Source of the DNA: an uncultured Porphyromonadaceae bacterium
Lineage (GTDB): Bacteria > Bacteroidota > Bacteroidia > Bacteroidales > Muribaculaceae
DNA length: 43,315 bases
Direction of reading: 5' to 3'
Assembly: GCA_948467675.1 (NCBI GenBank)
Contig: CAOKFI010000024.1
Coordinates: 1-43,315, forward strand
Under the pieces are notes generated by a model. It was not told where the DNA came from. It worked only from the letters and a program-made list of their open reading frames with translations, and did no database searches. Shown here piece by piece: positions 33,212 to 43,088 of this stretch. The translations under genes were made by a program, and so were the position numbers. Position 1 is the stretch's first letter; every line of letters starts with the position of its first letter.

Positions 33212-33958
33212 ATGGGAAAAAACAAGCTGCGCAAGTTCAGCGAGATGGCCACAATGGAGCGTGTGCTCCAGTATCCGTTCGGAGTTCTCCGTGAAGAAGG
33301 TTTTCCATGGCGCGGACGCTGGGCGGAATTTTTCGGCAACGGCAATCCTGTGACACTCGAACTCGGCTGCGGCAAAGGAGAGTATGCCGTAGGTCTGGCA
33401 CGCCGGTTTCCGGAACGCAACTTCATAGGCATCGACATAAAGGGAGCACGCATGTATACCGGTGCCACCCAGGCTCGCGACGAAGGTCTCTCCAACGTAG
33501 CGTTTCTGCGCACGAGCATAGAGCTTCTCGAACACTTCTTTGCCCCCGGCGAAGTATCGGAAATATGGATCACATTCCCGGACCCGCAAATGAAGAAAGA
33601 GCGCAAACGTCTGACAGGAACCCGCTTCCTCGAGATGTACCGCCGCCTCATAGCCACAGGCGGACGCATACGCCTGAAAACCGACAGCCCGTTCCTATAC
33701 ACCTATACATCGCTTGTGACCGGCCGCAACAACTTGCCAGTGGAAGCGTCTACCGACGACCTCTATGCCGCTCCAGCCACCGACGGGCTGCCGGAAGCAC
33801 TGCGCTCCATACGCACATTCTACGAGCAGCAGTGGCTTGACCGCGGACTGTCGATCAAATACATCGCATTCGGTCTTGACGGCGACACACCCCTTGTGGA
33901 ACCCGACGAGGAAATACCGTTCGACACATACCGCAGCTTCTCGCGCGGACAACTATAA
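33212..33958 (+). CDS. trmB: tRNA (guanine-N7-)-methyltransferase
   Basis: Methylates G46 in the tRNA variable loop to m7G, using SAM. It is 248 residues. The SAM-binding motif is LELGCGKGEYAVGLARRFP, with FIGIDIKGARM after it. The family-specific IWITFPDPQMKKERKRLTG holds the catalytic Asp, and GRIRLKTDSPFLYTYT follows. The frame is open to 33173, which lies in front of the -7 box, so MGKNKLRKF at 33212 is used. mrp follows 19 bp later. Confidence 0.95.
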   Translation: MGKNKLRKFSEMATMERVLQYPFGVLREEGFPWRGRWAEFFGNGNPVTLELGCGKGEYAVGLARRFPERNFIGIDIKGARMYTGATQARDEGLSNVAFLRTSIELLEHFFAPGEVSEIWITFPDPQMKKERKRLTGTRFLEMYRRLIATGGRIRLKTDSPFLYTYTSLVTGRNNLPVEASTDDLYAAPATDGLPEALRSIRTFYEQQWLDRGLSIKYIAFGLDGDTPLVEPDEEIPFDTYRSFSRGQL

Positions 33959-33977
33959 CGAATTAAAAGACAGCAAT

Positions 33978-35093
33978 ATGCAGACACTATATCCCAATCT
34001 CATACTCGACGCGCTCCGCAATGTGCGTTATCCGGGAACCGGCAAAGACATCGTCGAGTCCGGCATGGTAGAGGACGACCTCCGCATAGACGGCAACAAG
34101 GTCACATTCTCGCTCATATTCGACAAACCGACCGATCCGTTTATCCGCTCGGTAGTAAAAGCCGCCGAGACAGCCATACTCACTTTTGCCGACCCAGACA
34201 TCGACATAAAGGGTAATATCGCCGTCAAAACACGCCAGCCGCTGCCGGAGAAACCGCAGAATCCGCTTCCCGGTGTCCGCAACATCATCGGTGTCAGCTC
34301 AGGCAAAGGCGGTGTCGGCAAATCGACAGTTGCCGCCAATCTGGCCGTTGCCCTCGCCCGTCAGGGCTACAAAGTGGGTCTGCTCGATGCCGACATCTTC
34401 GGCCCGTCGGTACCCAAAATGTTCGGACTCGAGGAGGAGCAGCTGTATATGCGCACCGACGAGGCCACAGGCCGCGACCTCATCATCCCGGCTGAACGAT
34501 ACGGCGTGAAAGTACTCTCCATCGGATTCATGGTGGAACGCGACAGCGCTGTGGTATGGCGCGGATCGATGGCGTCAAACGCACTTCGCCAGCTCATCAC
34601 TGAAGGTGACTGGGGCGAACTCGATTACTTCCTCATAGACATGCCTCCCGGCACATCCGACATACACCTCACACTCGTCCAGACACTCGCCCTCACCGGT
34701 GTGGTCATAGTATCGACACCGCAGCAGGTAGCGCTGGCCGACGCACGCAAAGGCATATCCATGTTTACCGGCGACAAAGTGGCCGTGCCCGTACTCGGTA
34801 TTGTCGAAAACATGGCATGGTTCACACCGGCGGCACACCCCGACGAACGCTACTACCTGTTCGGACACGACGGTGCCGTGCGTCTCGCCGAAGAACTCGA
34901 GGTGCCGCTGCTCGCCCAGATTCCTGTGGTGGCCGACATCTGCGACCGTGGCGACAGCGGAGCACCGGCAGCGCTCGAGGACAATGCCGAAGGTATGGCA
35001 TTCGCAGCTTTGGCAAAAGCCGTGGTAACAGCTGTCGACAACCGCAACGCCACTCTGCCTCCTACCGCCAAAGTAGAGATAACCCGCAAGTGA
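33978..35093 (+). CDS. Mrp/NBP35-family iron-sulfur carrier ATPase
   Basis: A 371-residue P-loop ATPase of the Mrp (ApbC/NBP35) family that delivers Fe-S clusters to apo-proteins. The N-terminal ~85 residues form a MIP18/DUF59 domain. The deviant Walker A is SSGKGGVGKSTVAANLA, Walker B-like LIDMPPGTSDIHLTLVQ follows, and VENMAWFTP is where other Mrp proteins have a CxxC. No CxxC is seen here, as in other Bacteroidota members, so cluster binding may use other residues. The start is the ATG at 33978; the longer frame runs into trmB. Confidence 0.93.
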   Translation: MQTLYPNLILDALRNVRYPGTGKDIVESGMVEDDLRIDGNKVTFSLIFDKPTDPFIRSVVKAAETAILTFADPDIDIKGNIAVKTRQPLPEKPQNPLPGVRNIIGVSSGKGGVGKSTVAANLAVALARQGYKVGLLDADIFGPSVPKMFGLEEEQLYMRTDEATGRDLIIPAERYGVKVLSIGFMVERDSAVVWRGSMASNALRQLITEGDWGELDYFLIDMPPGTSDIHLTLVQTLALTGVVIVSTPQQVALADARKGISMFTGDKVAVPVLGIVENMAWFTPAAHPDERYYLFGHDGAVRLAEELEVPLLAQIPVVADICDRGDSGAPAALEDNAEGMAFAALAKAVVTAVDNRNATLPPTAKVEITRK

Positions 35094-35095
35094 CT

Positions 35096-35935
35096 ATGAA
35101 CATAGCTCGCAAACTCTATTACGCACTCTCTCCTGTCGGCCGCCGACGGGTACGTCGTCTGGTCTACTGGCCATACGACACATACATGTCGCTGACACGC
35201 CGCCGCAACCCTATGGTGCCGCCCAAAGGCAAGATTTTTATCGGATCAGGCGATTTCGTGGCGCAGGGACGTCACATAGCGGCCATGCTTACCGACCTGA
35301 CCGGAATGAAGCCAGACATGGCCGTGCTCGACGTGGGATGCGGCATAGGACGTGCCGCTGTGGCTCTGACATCCGTCCTGTCCGACAAAGGCCGTTACGA
35401 AGGATTCGACATTGTGCGCGACGGCATAGCCTGGTGCAGGGAGCGCATCACTCCGCGACACCCCAACTTCAGGTTCACTCACGTGGATCTGCGCAACGAC
35501 CTTTACAATCTCTCCACCGAGGCCGAGGCCGCCGATTTCAGCTTCCCCTACCCTGACGGATCATTCGACCGCGTGCTGCTCACATCAGTGTTCACCCACA
35601 TGATGCCCGACGATATGTGCAACTATCTCAACGAGATACACCGTGTGCTCCGACCGGGAGGAGTATGCCTCGCCACATACTTCGTGATCGACGGCGAGGC
35701 TCTGCGCCAGATGGAAGCCGGACAGGCATACTTCGACTTCCCGCACGACTTCGGCCACTACCGCCTGCTCGACGCCAACGTGCGCGAGGCCGATGTGGCA
35801 TTCTCATTCGAATGGCTCCGCAGCGCTTTCGACAATGCCGGACTATCTCTGTCGGCATTCCACCGCGGCACATGGGCATGTGCTCCGGCCGCAACTGCCC
35901 CCGACTTCCAGGACGTCATCATACTCACTCGCTAA
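35096..35935 (+). CDS. Class I SAM-dependent methyltransferase
   Basis: A 279-residue methyltransferase that starts 2 bp after the mrp stop and is probably co-transcribed. Motif I is VLDVGCGIGRAAVALTSVL; YEGFDIVRDGI supplies the acidic ribose-binding residue, and LLTSVFTHM with EIHRVLRPGGVCLATYFV are motifs II and III. No signal peptide; the N-terminal ~55 residues are basic (RRRVRRLVYWPYDTYM), a possible membrane- or nucleic-acid-contact region. The substrate is unknown. ATGs further upstream lie in the mrp gene. Confidence 0.88.
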   Translation: MNIARKLYYALSPVGRRRVRRLVYWPYDTYMSLTRRRNPMVPPKGKIFIGSGDFVAQGRHIAAMLTDLTGMKPDMAVLDVGCGIGRAAVALTSVLSDKGRYEGFDIVRDGIAWCRERITPRHPNFRFTHVDLRNDLYNLSTEAEAADFSFPYPDGSFDRVLLTSVFTHMMPDDMCNYLNEIHRVLRPGGVCLATYFVIDGEALRQMEAGQAYFDFPHDFGHYRLLDANVREADVAFSFEWLRSAFDNAGLSLSAFHRGTWACAPAATAPDFQDVIILTR

Positions 35936-36032
35936 AGAGCGGCAATACCGGCTTATTTTCAGCTTTTATAAGCCTGCGGCGTCAACATTTCGGATAAAAA
36001 AATGTTATAGAAGGTAAAACTATTTACTTGTG

Positions 36033-39000
36033 ATGAGCCGTGCCGTAGGGAAAAAAGTATTGAGATGCACGCTGTGGACTCTGGGTGCCGTTGTTGCCCT
36101 GATCTTCGCAGTGCTGATTGCGCTTTACATACCGGCCGTGCAGAGATGGGGCAAGGATTTAGCCCTGGAGAAAGTCAATGCCACCGGCCCGATGCGCATT
36201 TCGGTAGGTGATCTGCGGCTGCGGTTCCCACTGCACGTGAGCGTCGAGGACGTCACCGTCGAAAACTACCCCGGCGACACAATGGCCACTGTAGCCTCTC
36301 TCAGTGCTTCGGCTCGGCTCCTGCCGCTGCTGCGCGGCGTCATATCCATAGACGGCGCCGACGCTTCAGGAGTACGTTACCGCATGGGCACACCCGACTC
36401 TGTGATGTATCTTACTGCCGATGTGCGCTCGCTGCACGTAGGATCAGCCGCCATGCACCTTGCCGGATGGCTTATCGATGTGGAACGCGCCACTCTCGAC
36501 GGAGGACGCGTGAACCTCGACTTGAACAACGATACCACAGCCACACCTGTCGATACTGCGGCATCGCAGCCGCTGACCATACGTGCCGCACTGCTGGAAT
36601 TGCGTTCGGTACACTACTCCATGACCATGGAGGGAACGATCGACTCGCTCGGAGCAAGAATCGGCCATGCAGTGCTGCGCTACGGCGAAGTGGATATGGC
36701 GACACGTACCATAAACGCGCAGTCGCTATCGGTCGACTCGCTCTACGCAGCCTATATTTACCCTCCTGCCGAGACTGCCGCCGATACTCCTGCTCCGGCT
36801 ACCGCCGAAGCCGCTGCCGATTCGGCGATGTGGACAATACGCGCCGACAGTATTAGACTCGACGGCGGACACGCGCTGTATGCGCTGACCGGTGCCCGCC
36901 CAATGCCCGGACTCGACATGAACTACCTGCAGGCCGACGGAGTAGGCATACTCGTGACCGGTTTCTACAACCGCGGCACATCGATCACAGTACCGCTGCG
37001 GAGACTCCATGCCGTAGAGCGCTCCGGACTGCAGCTCGATGCCGACGGCACATTCATGATGGATACGGCAGGAATGTCGGCCCGCGACTTCAGCATCAAC
37101 ACACTCCATTCATCACTTCATATCGACGCATCGGCGGGAATAACTCCGGCACGCCCATTCGAAACAGCTCCGCTAAGCATCGACGGACGCTTGCAGGTGG
37201 GCATGGCCGATGTGGCGACAGCTTTTCCGGCTCTTGCCCCGATGATACGTCAGCTGCCGCAGCGCACACCGCTGCAGGCCGTGATAAGCGCCGACGGACG
37301 CATGGACTCGCTCGCAATCGACACCGCAAGGATATGGATGCAGCGCGTGTTCGACATGGCCGCCGACGGACGTGTCGTCGACATGACCGACATGAACCGC
37401 ATATCGGGACGGATCGGCTTTCGCGGATCGCTGTCAAACACAGGCTTCATAAAGCAGACACTGTTCGACGCCAGGATGCGCCGCACTGTCGACCTCCCTC
37501 CTCTGAGCCTAAGAGCCGATATTGCCGTGAACCGCGGTACCGTAAGCGGTACGATGCGGGCCGTGACCGGATCCGGCCGCATAGCCCTCGACGGAACATG
37601 GACAGGACGCACCACGTCATATTCAGCAAAATTGCGCGCCGACTCGCTGCCGGTCAAGGCATTCCTCCCGACAATGGGTATCGGTGCGGTGACAGCCCGT
37701 GCCGATATCAAAGGCCACGGACTCGACCCGATGTCACCTCGCACGGCACTCACTGCCGGTATCGCGATCGAGCGGGCTGAATATCTCGGTCATGTATACA
37801 GCGACATAGACCTGACAGCCACCCTCGCCGACGGACGTGCGCGCGCACTGCTAAGCAGCGACAATCCCGCCGCCGATCTCGACATGGCCGTCGACGCCAC
37901 TCTTTCACCGACAGAATACACCTGGGAAGCCGACGGCCGTATCCGCAATCTCGACCTGCGCGCGCTCGGCATGGCCGACACGACAATGAGCGGACACCTC
38001 GATCTGCGGTCATCGGGACGCATGCTTCCTGACGACGGTATCATCGACGCATCGGTCGATATCGACAGCCTGTTCTGGTCCATGCCCGGAACCGATCTCC
38101 ACACAGGACCGGTAAAAGCCCTGTTCGCATCGACCGACAGCAGCGTCAGCGCAACCATAGACAACGCGGGACTCCATGCCTCGTTCAGCTCACCGCAGGG
38201 CCTTGATTCACTTATGACACATCTTGCGGCCACAGGACCGATGATGACCCGTCAGATGGCCGACCGCCGTATCGATGTCGAAGCACTGCAGCGCACACTG
38301 CCCCCCATGCGTCTCGACATGCATGCCAGCGGACCGAGCCTGCTCGCCGATTTCCTCAAAGGATCGGGAATGTCGGTCAACGACATTGCCCTGTCGGCCG
38401 CCAACGACTCCCTGCTGAGCCTTAACGCACGCGCGCTCCGCATAAAATCGGGCGACACAAGAGTAGATACGGTGACTGCCGACATACATCAGAAATCGAA
38501 ATTTCTCATCTACAATCTGGCCATGGGCAACCGCCCAGGCACCATGGATGAGTTCGCAAGCGTAAGAGTGCGGGGCTATGTGGCCGACGACAAGCTGGCT
38601 CTGCTCGCCAGGCAGAACAACATCCAGGGAAAGACCGGCTACAAACTGGGTCTGACAGCATCGGCCGACAGCACAGGCATAAACATCAAGCTGACACCCT
38701 ACAAACCGGTCATAGCCTATAAAGACTGGACCATAAATTCCGACAACTTCATACACCTGGACATAGCCCGCAGGCATTTCGACGCCAATCTCGACATGGC
38801 GGGAGCCGGAAGCCGCGTGCGGCTCTATACCGAGCACTCCGACTCCGTGGCCACACAGGAAGACGTGATACTGAAGATCACGGATCTGCAGCTTGCCGAC
38901 TGGCTTGCCATGTCGCCGTTCGCACCGCCGGTAAAAGGCACGGTAAGCTCCGACATGCGTTTCGGATGGGACGAATCGTCGCTCACGGGATCAGGCACAG

Positions 39001-40793
39001 TATCGCTCGACGATCTCGTATACGGACGTGAACGCGTAGGCTCGTTCGACCTCGGTGTCGGCCTGTCGACCTCGGCGGCAGGAGTGATACGCGCCGACGC
39101 CTCGCTGCTCATCGACTCCGTCAAGGTCATCACCGCATGCGGATCGCTCAACGACTCCACCTCGGCCACCCCGTTCAATCTCGACTTCTCAATGATCCAT
39201 CTGCCACTGCGCATACTCAATCCGTTCCTGCCGGCCGACATGGCCAGACTCAGTGGAATGCTCAACGGCGAGATGGATATAACCGGCGACCTGGCGCATC
39301 CGGTATTCAACGGCTACATCGATTTCGACTCCACAGCGGTGCGCGTACCTATGATGGGCACCGATTTCAGATTCTCCGACAACAAGGTGCCTGTAGTCGA
39401 CAACGTGGTAACGTTCGACAACTACACCATAAAGGCTGTCAATGACAATCCGCTGTACATCAACGGCACCGTAGCCTTCCGCGACATAGCCGCCCCGCAG
39501 ATGGACCTGTTGCTCAAGGCCGACAACATGCAGATCGTCGGCAACAAGCGCGGACGCGGAGCCGACATATACGGCAAAGCGTTCATCAACGCCGATGCGA
39601 CAGTGCGCGGCACCATGGCGCTGATGATAATCGACGCCGACCTGTCGCTGCTGCGCGGCACCAATGTCACATATGTGATGAGCACCGATGCCTCCACAGC
39701 CATAACCTCGCGATCGTCGGGCGATATGGTGCGTTTCGTCAATTTCAGCGACTCGCTGGCGATGGCCGAGGCCGACACAATACAGCCTACCGCCATGGGC
39801 ATGGCTCTCGACGCCACACTCAACATTCAGTCCGGAGCGACCGTCAACGTAGACATATCGACCGACGGCAAAAACAAAGTCCAGCTCAATGGAGAGGGAT
39901 CGCTCAACTATGTGTCGTCGCCGCTGGGCGATACCCGACTCACCGGACGCTATACCATCAACTCCGGATTCGTGCGCTACAGCATGCCGATGATCTCCGA
40001 GATGGTGTTCGATTTCAATCAGGACAGCTACGTGGCATTCAACGGCGACATGCTCAATCCAACGCTGCACGTCAGCGCCGTGGACCAGAAGCGCGCCAAC
40101 GTGACACGCGAAGGACAGAACTCCCGCCTCGTCAACTTCGACATCACACTCACCGTGACAGGCACACTGGAGGATATGAACGTGGCTTTCGACCTCTCCA
40201 CGCGCGATGACATCACCGTACAGAACGAGCTCCAGAGCATGAGCGCCGAACAGCGCGCCAACCAGGCCATGAACATGCTTCTCTACAACGTCTACACAGG
40301 ACCCGGCACCAAGGCCAACGCCAATCTCTCGGGAAATCCGCTGTACTCGTTCCTGACATCGCAGGTCAACACATGGATGGCCAACAACATACGCGGTGTC
40401 GACATATCATTCGGCATTGACCAGTACGACCGCACCTACGGCGGAAGCACATCGACAGCCACGAGCTACAGCTACCGGGTGTCGAAGACCCTGTTCAACG
40501 ACCGGTTCAAGATAATAGTCGGCGGCAACTATTCCACCGACGCCGATGCCGACGAGAATTTCTCGCAGAATCTCATCAACGACATATCGTTCGAATACAT
40601 GCTCAACCGCTCTGGATCGATGGTCATAAAGATATTCCGCCATACCGGCTACGAGAGCATACTCGAAGGCGAAGTCACTCAGACCGGTGTAGGCTTCGTG
40701 TACCGACATAAACTCAGCCGCCTGGCCGATATGTTCCGCTTTCTGCGGCCTAAGGAACAAGCTATAAAACCCACCGACGATGAAAACCAGTAA
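36033..40793 (+). CDS. tamB: Translocation and assembly module protein TamB
   Basis: A 1586-residue inner-membrane-anchored TamB (DUF490/AsmA-like superfamily). Residues ~10-32 (LWTLGAVVALIFAVLIALYI) form the anchor. A very long beta-rich repeat region across the periplasm follows, expected to make a lipid-conducting groove, and the conserved TamB domain occupies the last ~380 residues (MLNPTLHVSAVDQKRANVTR, QNELQSMSAEQRANQAMNML, TQTGVGFVYRHKL). A GTG one codon upstream (36030) is an equal start. The stop lies 14 bp inside the next gene. TamB works with TamA, or TamL in Bacteroidota, in outer-membrane lipid or protein assembly. Confidence 0.94.
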   Translation: MSRAVGKKVLRCTLWTLGAVVALIFAVLIALYIPAVQRWGKDLALEKVNATGPMRISVGDLRLRFPLHVSVEDVTVENYPGDTMATVASLSASARLLPLLRGVISIDGADASGVRYRMGTPDSVMYLTADVRSLHVGSAAMHLAGWLIDVERATLDGGRVNLDLNNDTTATPVDTAASQPLTIRAALLELRSVHYSMTMEGTIDSLGARIGHAVLRYGEVDMATRTINAQSLSVDSLYAAYIYPPAETAADTPAPATAEAAADSAMWTIRADSIRLDGGHALYALTGARPMPGLDMNYLQADGVGILVTGFYNRGTSITVPLRRLHAVERSGLQLDADGTFMMDTAGMSARDFSINTLHSSLHIDASAGITPARPFETAPLSIDGRLQVGMADVATAFPALAPMIRQLPQRTPLQAVISADGRMDSLAIDTARIWMQRVFDMAADGRVVDMTDMNRISGRIGFRGSLSNTGFIKQTLFDARMRRTVDLPPLSLRADIAVNRGTVSGTMRAVTGSGRIALDGTWTGRTTSYSAKLRADSLPVKAFLPTMGIGAVTARADIKGHGLDPMSPRTALTAGIAIERAEYLGHVYSDIDLTATLADGRARALLSSDNPAADLDMAVDATLSPTEYTWEADGRIRNLDLRALGMADTTMSGHLDLRSSGRMLPDDGIIDASVDIDSLFWSMPGTDLHTGPVKALFASTDSSVSATIDNAGLHASFSSPQGLDSLMTHLAATGPMMTRQMADRRIDVEALQRTLPPMRLDMHASGPSLLADFLKGSGMSVNDIALSAANDSLLSLNARALRIKSGDTRVDTVTADIHQKSKFLIYNLAMGNRPGTMDEFASVRVRGYVADDKLALLARQNNIQGKTGYKLGLTASADSTGINIKLTPYKPVIAYKDWTINSDNFIHLDIARRHFDANLDMAGAGSRVRLYTEHSDSVATQEDVILKITDLQLADWLAMSPFAPPVKGTVSSDMRFGWDESSLTGSGTVSLDDLVYGRERVGSFDLGVGLSTSAAGVIRADASLLIDSVKVITACGSLNDSTSATPFNLDFSMIHLPLRILNPFLPADMARLSGMLNGEMDITGDLAHPVFNGYIDFDSTAVRVPMMGTDFRFSDNKVPVVDNVVTFDNYTIKAVNDNPLYINGTVAFRDIAAPQMDLLLKADNMQIVGNKRGRGADIYGKAFINADATVRGTMALMIIDADLSLLRGTNVTYVMSTDASTAITSRSSGDMVRFVNFSDSLAMAEADTIQPTAMGMALDATLNIQSGATVNVDISTDGKNKVQLNGEGSLNYVSSPLGDTRLTGRYTINSGFVRYSMPMISEMVFDFNQDSYVAFNGDMLNPTLHVSAVDQKRANVTREGQNSRLVNFDITLTVTGTLEDMNVAFDLSTRDDITVQNELQSMSAEQRANQAMNMLLYNVYTGPGTKANANLSGNPLYSFLTSQVNTWMANNIRGVDISFGIDQYDRTYGGSTSTATSYSYRVSKTLFNDRFKIIVGGNYSTDADADENFSQNLINDISFEYMLNRSGSMVIKIFRHTGYESILEGEVTQTGVGFVYRHKLSRLADMFRFLRPKEQAIKPTDDENQ

Positions 40794-43074
40794 CCGCTTC
40801 GCCATCACCTTAGCATGCGCAGCAGCCCTGTTGCTGGCATCATGCTCCACCACTCGCCGTCTGCCCGAAGGCGAGCAGCTGTATACCGGAATAAAAAAGG
40901 TCGAGATCACACCTCCGGAAGGCACGAAAGTTCCGTCGGGTGTCGACGATGCCGTGCGCACCGCCGTATTCGTAGCGCCCAACAACTACTGGAAACTCGT
41001 GGGCTGGCACTATCCTTTTCCTCTCGGACTATGGGTATACAACAACTGGCCCAATCCGGACAAGGGACTTAAACACTGGATCTTCGACAAACTGGCGGAA
41101 GAACCTGTACTCGTATCGGATGTACGTCCGGCAGTACGCGCCCGGATGATCGACGAGATTCTCGACAACAACGGCTATTTCCGCGGTTCGGCCACCTACA
41201 CTCTGAATCCGGCCAAAAATCCGCGCAAAGCCTCTGTGACATATACCGTCAACACCGGCCCCGCCTATCTGCTCGACAGCATCATGCTTCTGCCAGATAC
41301 ATGCCATCTGTACCATCTGGTCGACTCGATAGCCTCCCGAAGTTCATATCTGCAGCGGGGACAGCGATACTGCACCGACTCGCTCGCTGCAGAACGCACG
41401 CGCATAGCCAACTCCCTGCGCAACCGCGGCTATTACTTCTTCCGTCCGGAATACATAGAGTATCTGGCCGACTCCGTCGTCAACCCCGGCAGCATAGCAC
41501 TGAAGCTCTCCGTAGCACACAATGTCCCGGCTCCGGCTCTGCGCCGGTACCGCACAGGCAACATCACCACACGCATATACCGCAACACCGGAGGAGGTAC
41601 CCCCGATACGATAATGAGCCGCGGAGGAAGCGCCGTGATACAGATGAAGCCGTCGAGGCTGCGCCCCCAGATCATACCGGAATGCGTCACATTCCGGCAG
41701 GGACGCATATTCTCGTTACGCGACATGAACCGCACGCAGACATACCTGTCGCGGCTCGGCATTTTCAATGCCATAAGCATAAACGTGATCCCCGACACCA
41801 CCGGCACTCGCCACGACCTGCTCGATGTCAATATCGACTGTACGATCGACAAGCCTCTCGAAGCAACGGTCGAGGTCAATGCCTCCTCGAAAAGCAACTC
41901 TTATATAGGTCCTGGAATAAGCCTCGGACTTACGAACCGCAATCTGTTCGGCGGCGGCGAACTACTCTCGGTCAACCTCACAGGCACATACGAATGGCAG
42001 ACCGGACGCGACCGCAAAGGCTCCGTGTTCAACTCCTATGAGGCCGCGCTCACGGCTTCTCTGTCATTCCCCCGGCTGCTCGCTCCAGGATTCATACCCA
42101 GGAGCCGCCGATCGGTCAACTGGACGCGCATCACTCTCAACGCCGACCTGCTCAACCGCCCCCATTACTTCAAGATGGCGCAACTCAATGCCTCGTTCAA
42201 CTACGACTGGCAGGCCACACGTCACGCCACAAGCACATTCACCCCGCTGAAACTCACCTACACCAAACTCATACACACAACCGCCGAGTTCGACTCCATC
42301 ATGGATGCCAACCTCGCCATAGCGCAGAGTTTCCGCAACCAGTTCATACCACAGATGTCGTATACCTACACGTATGACCGCGCCTACGGGTCAAGAAACA
42401 CCCTGAACTGGACATTTACCGTATCCGAGGCCGGCAACCTGTTCTGGAGCATCTGGCGGGCATGCGGGGTAAAGGGCGAGAAGAAACTGTTCGGCATGCC
42501 ATTCTCGCAGTTTGTCAAGGCCTCCACACAGCTCGTCTACGGCCGTCGTCTGGCAGGCGACCACTGGCTCGTGAGCCGTGCGGCAATAGGTGCCGCCCAC
42601 GCCTACGGCAACTCCGCACAGGTGCCGTACAGCGAACAGTTCTGGGTAGGCGGCGCCAACTCCATCAGAGCGTTTACCGTACGCTCCATAGGCCCCGGCA
42701 GCTATCACGCGCCGGAGACCGCCAACGGCTACTTCGACCAGACAGGCACATTCAAGCTCGAACTCAACACCGAATACCGTTTTCCGATATTCGGCCCGCT
42801 CCACGGCGCGCTGTTCATCGACGCCGGCAATGTGTGGCTTCTCCGTCCCGATCCGCAGCGTCCGGGCGGCACGCTCCAGGCCCGTTCGTTCCTGCGCGAC
42901 ATAGCCCTCGGCACCGGCGCCGGACTCCGGTTCGACATAAGCATGCTGGTGATCCGCGCCGACCTCGGCATAGGCATCCACGCCCCGTGGGACACCGGGC
43001 GCCGGGGCTACTACAACATGACCTCATTCGGCAATTCCCTCGCCTTCCACCTTGCCATAGGCTACCCCTTCTAA
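40780..43074 (+). CDS. tamL: Lipoprotein BamA/TamA-family outer-membrane protein (TamL)
   Basis: A 764-residue Omp85-family protein whose signal ends LLASC (Cys22), so it is a lipoprotein, the feature that separates Bacteroidota TamL from proteobacterial TamA. POTRA-type domains fill ~35-350. The C-terminal ~400 residues form the Omp85 beta-barrel, with GGANSIRAFTVRSIGPGSY (the conserved R.F-type lid-lock loop) and a final strand ending in Phe (LAFHLAIGYPF). The overlap with tamB indicates a functional pair. It is followed at once by the palindrome array. Confidence 0.93.
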   Translation: MKTSNRFAITLACAAALLLASCSTTRRLPEGEQLYTGIKKVEITPPEGTKVPSGVDDAVRTAVFVAPNNYWKLVGWHYPFPLGLWVYNNWPNPDKGLKHWIFDKLAEEPVLVSDVRPAVRARMIDEILDNNGYFRGSATYTLNPAKNPRKASVTYTVNTGPAYLLDSIMLLPDTCHLYHLVDSIASRSSYLQRGQRYCTDSLAAERTRIANSLRNRGYYFFRPEYIEYLADSVVNPGSIALKLSVAHNVPAPALRRYRTGNITTRIYRNTGGGTPDTIMSRGGSAVIQMKPSRLRPQIIPECVTFRQGRIFSLRDMNRTQTYLSRLGIFNAISINVIPDTTGTRHDLLDVNIDCTIDKPLEATVEVNASSKSNSYIGPGISLGLTNRNLFGGGELLSVNLTGTYEWQTGRDRKGSVFNSYEAALTASLSFPRLLAPGFIPRSRRSVNWTRITLNADLLNRPHYFKMAQLNASFNYDWQATRHATSTFTPLKLTYTKLIHTTAEFDSIMDANLAIAQSFRNQFIPQMSYTYTYDRAYGSRNTLNWTFTVSEAGNLFWSIWRACGVKGEKKLFGMPFSQFVKASTQLVYGRRLAGDHWLVSRAAIGAAHAYGNSAQVPYSEQFWVGGANSIRAFTVRSIGPGSYHAPETANGYFDQTGTFKLELNTEYRFPIFGPLHGALFIDAGNVWLLRPDPQRPGGTLQARSFLRDIALGTGAGLRFDISMLVIRADLGIGIHAPWDTGRRGYYNMTSFGNSLAFHLAIGYPF

Positions 43075-43088
43075 GGCACCCGGCAGCC

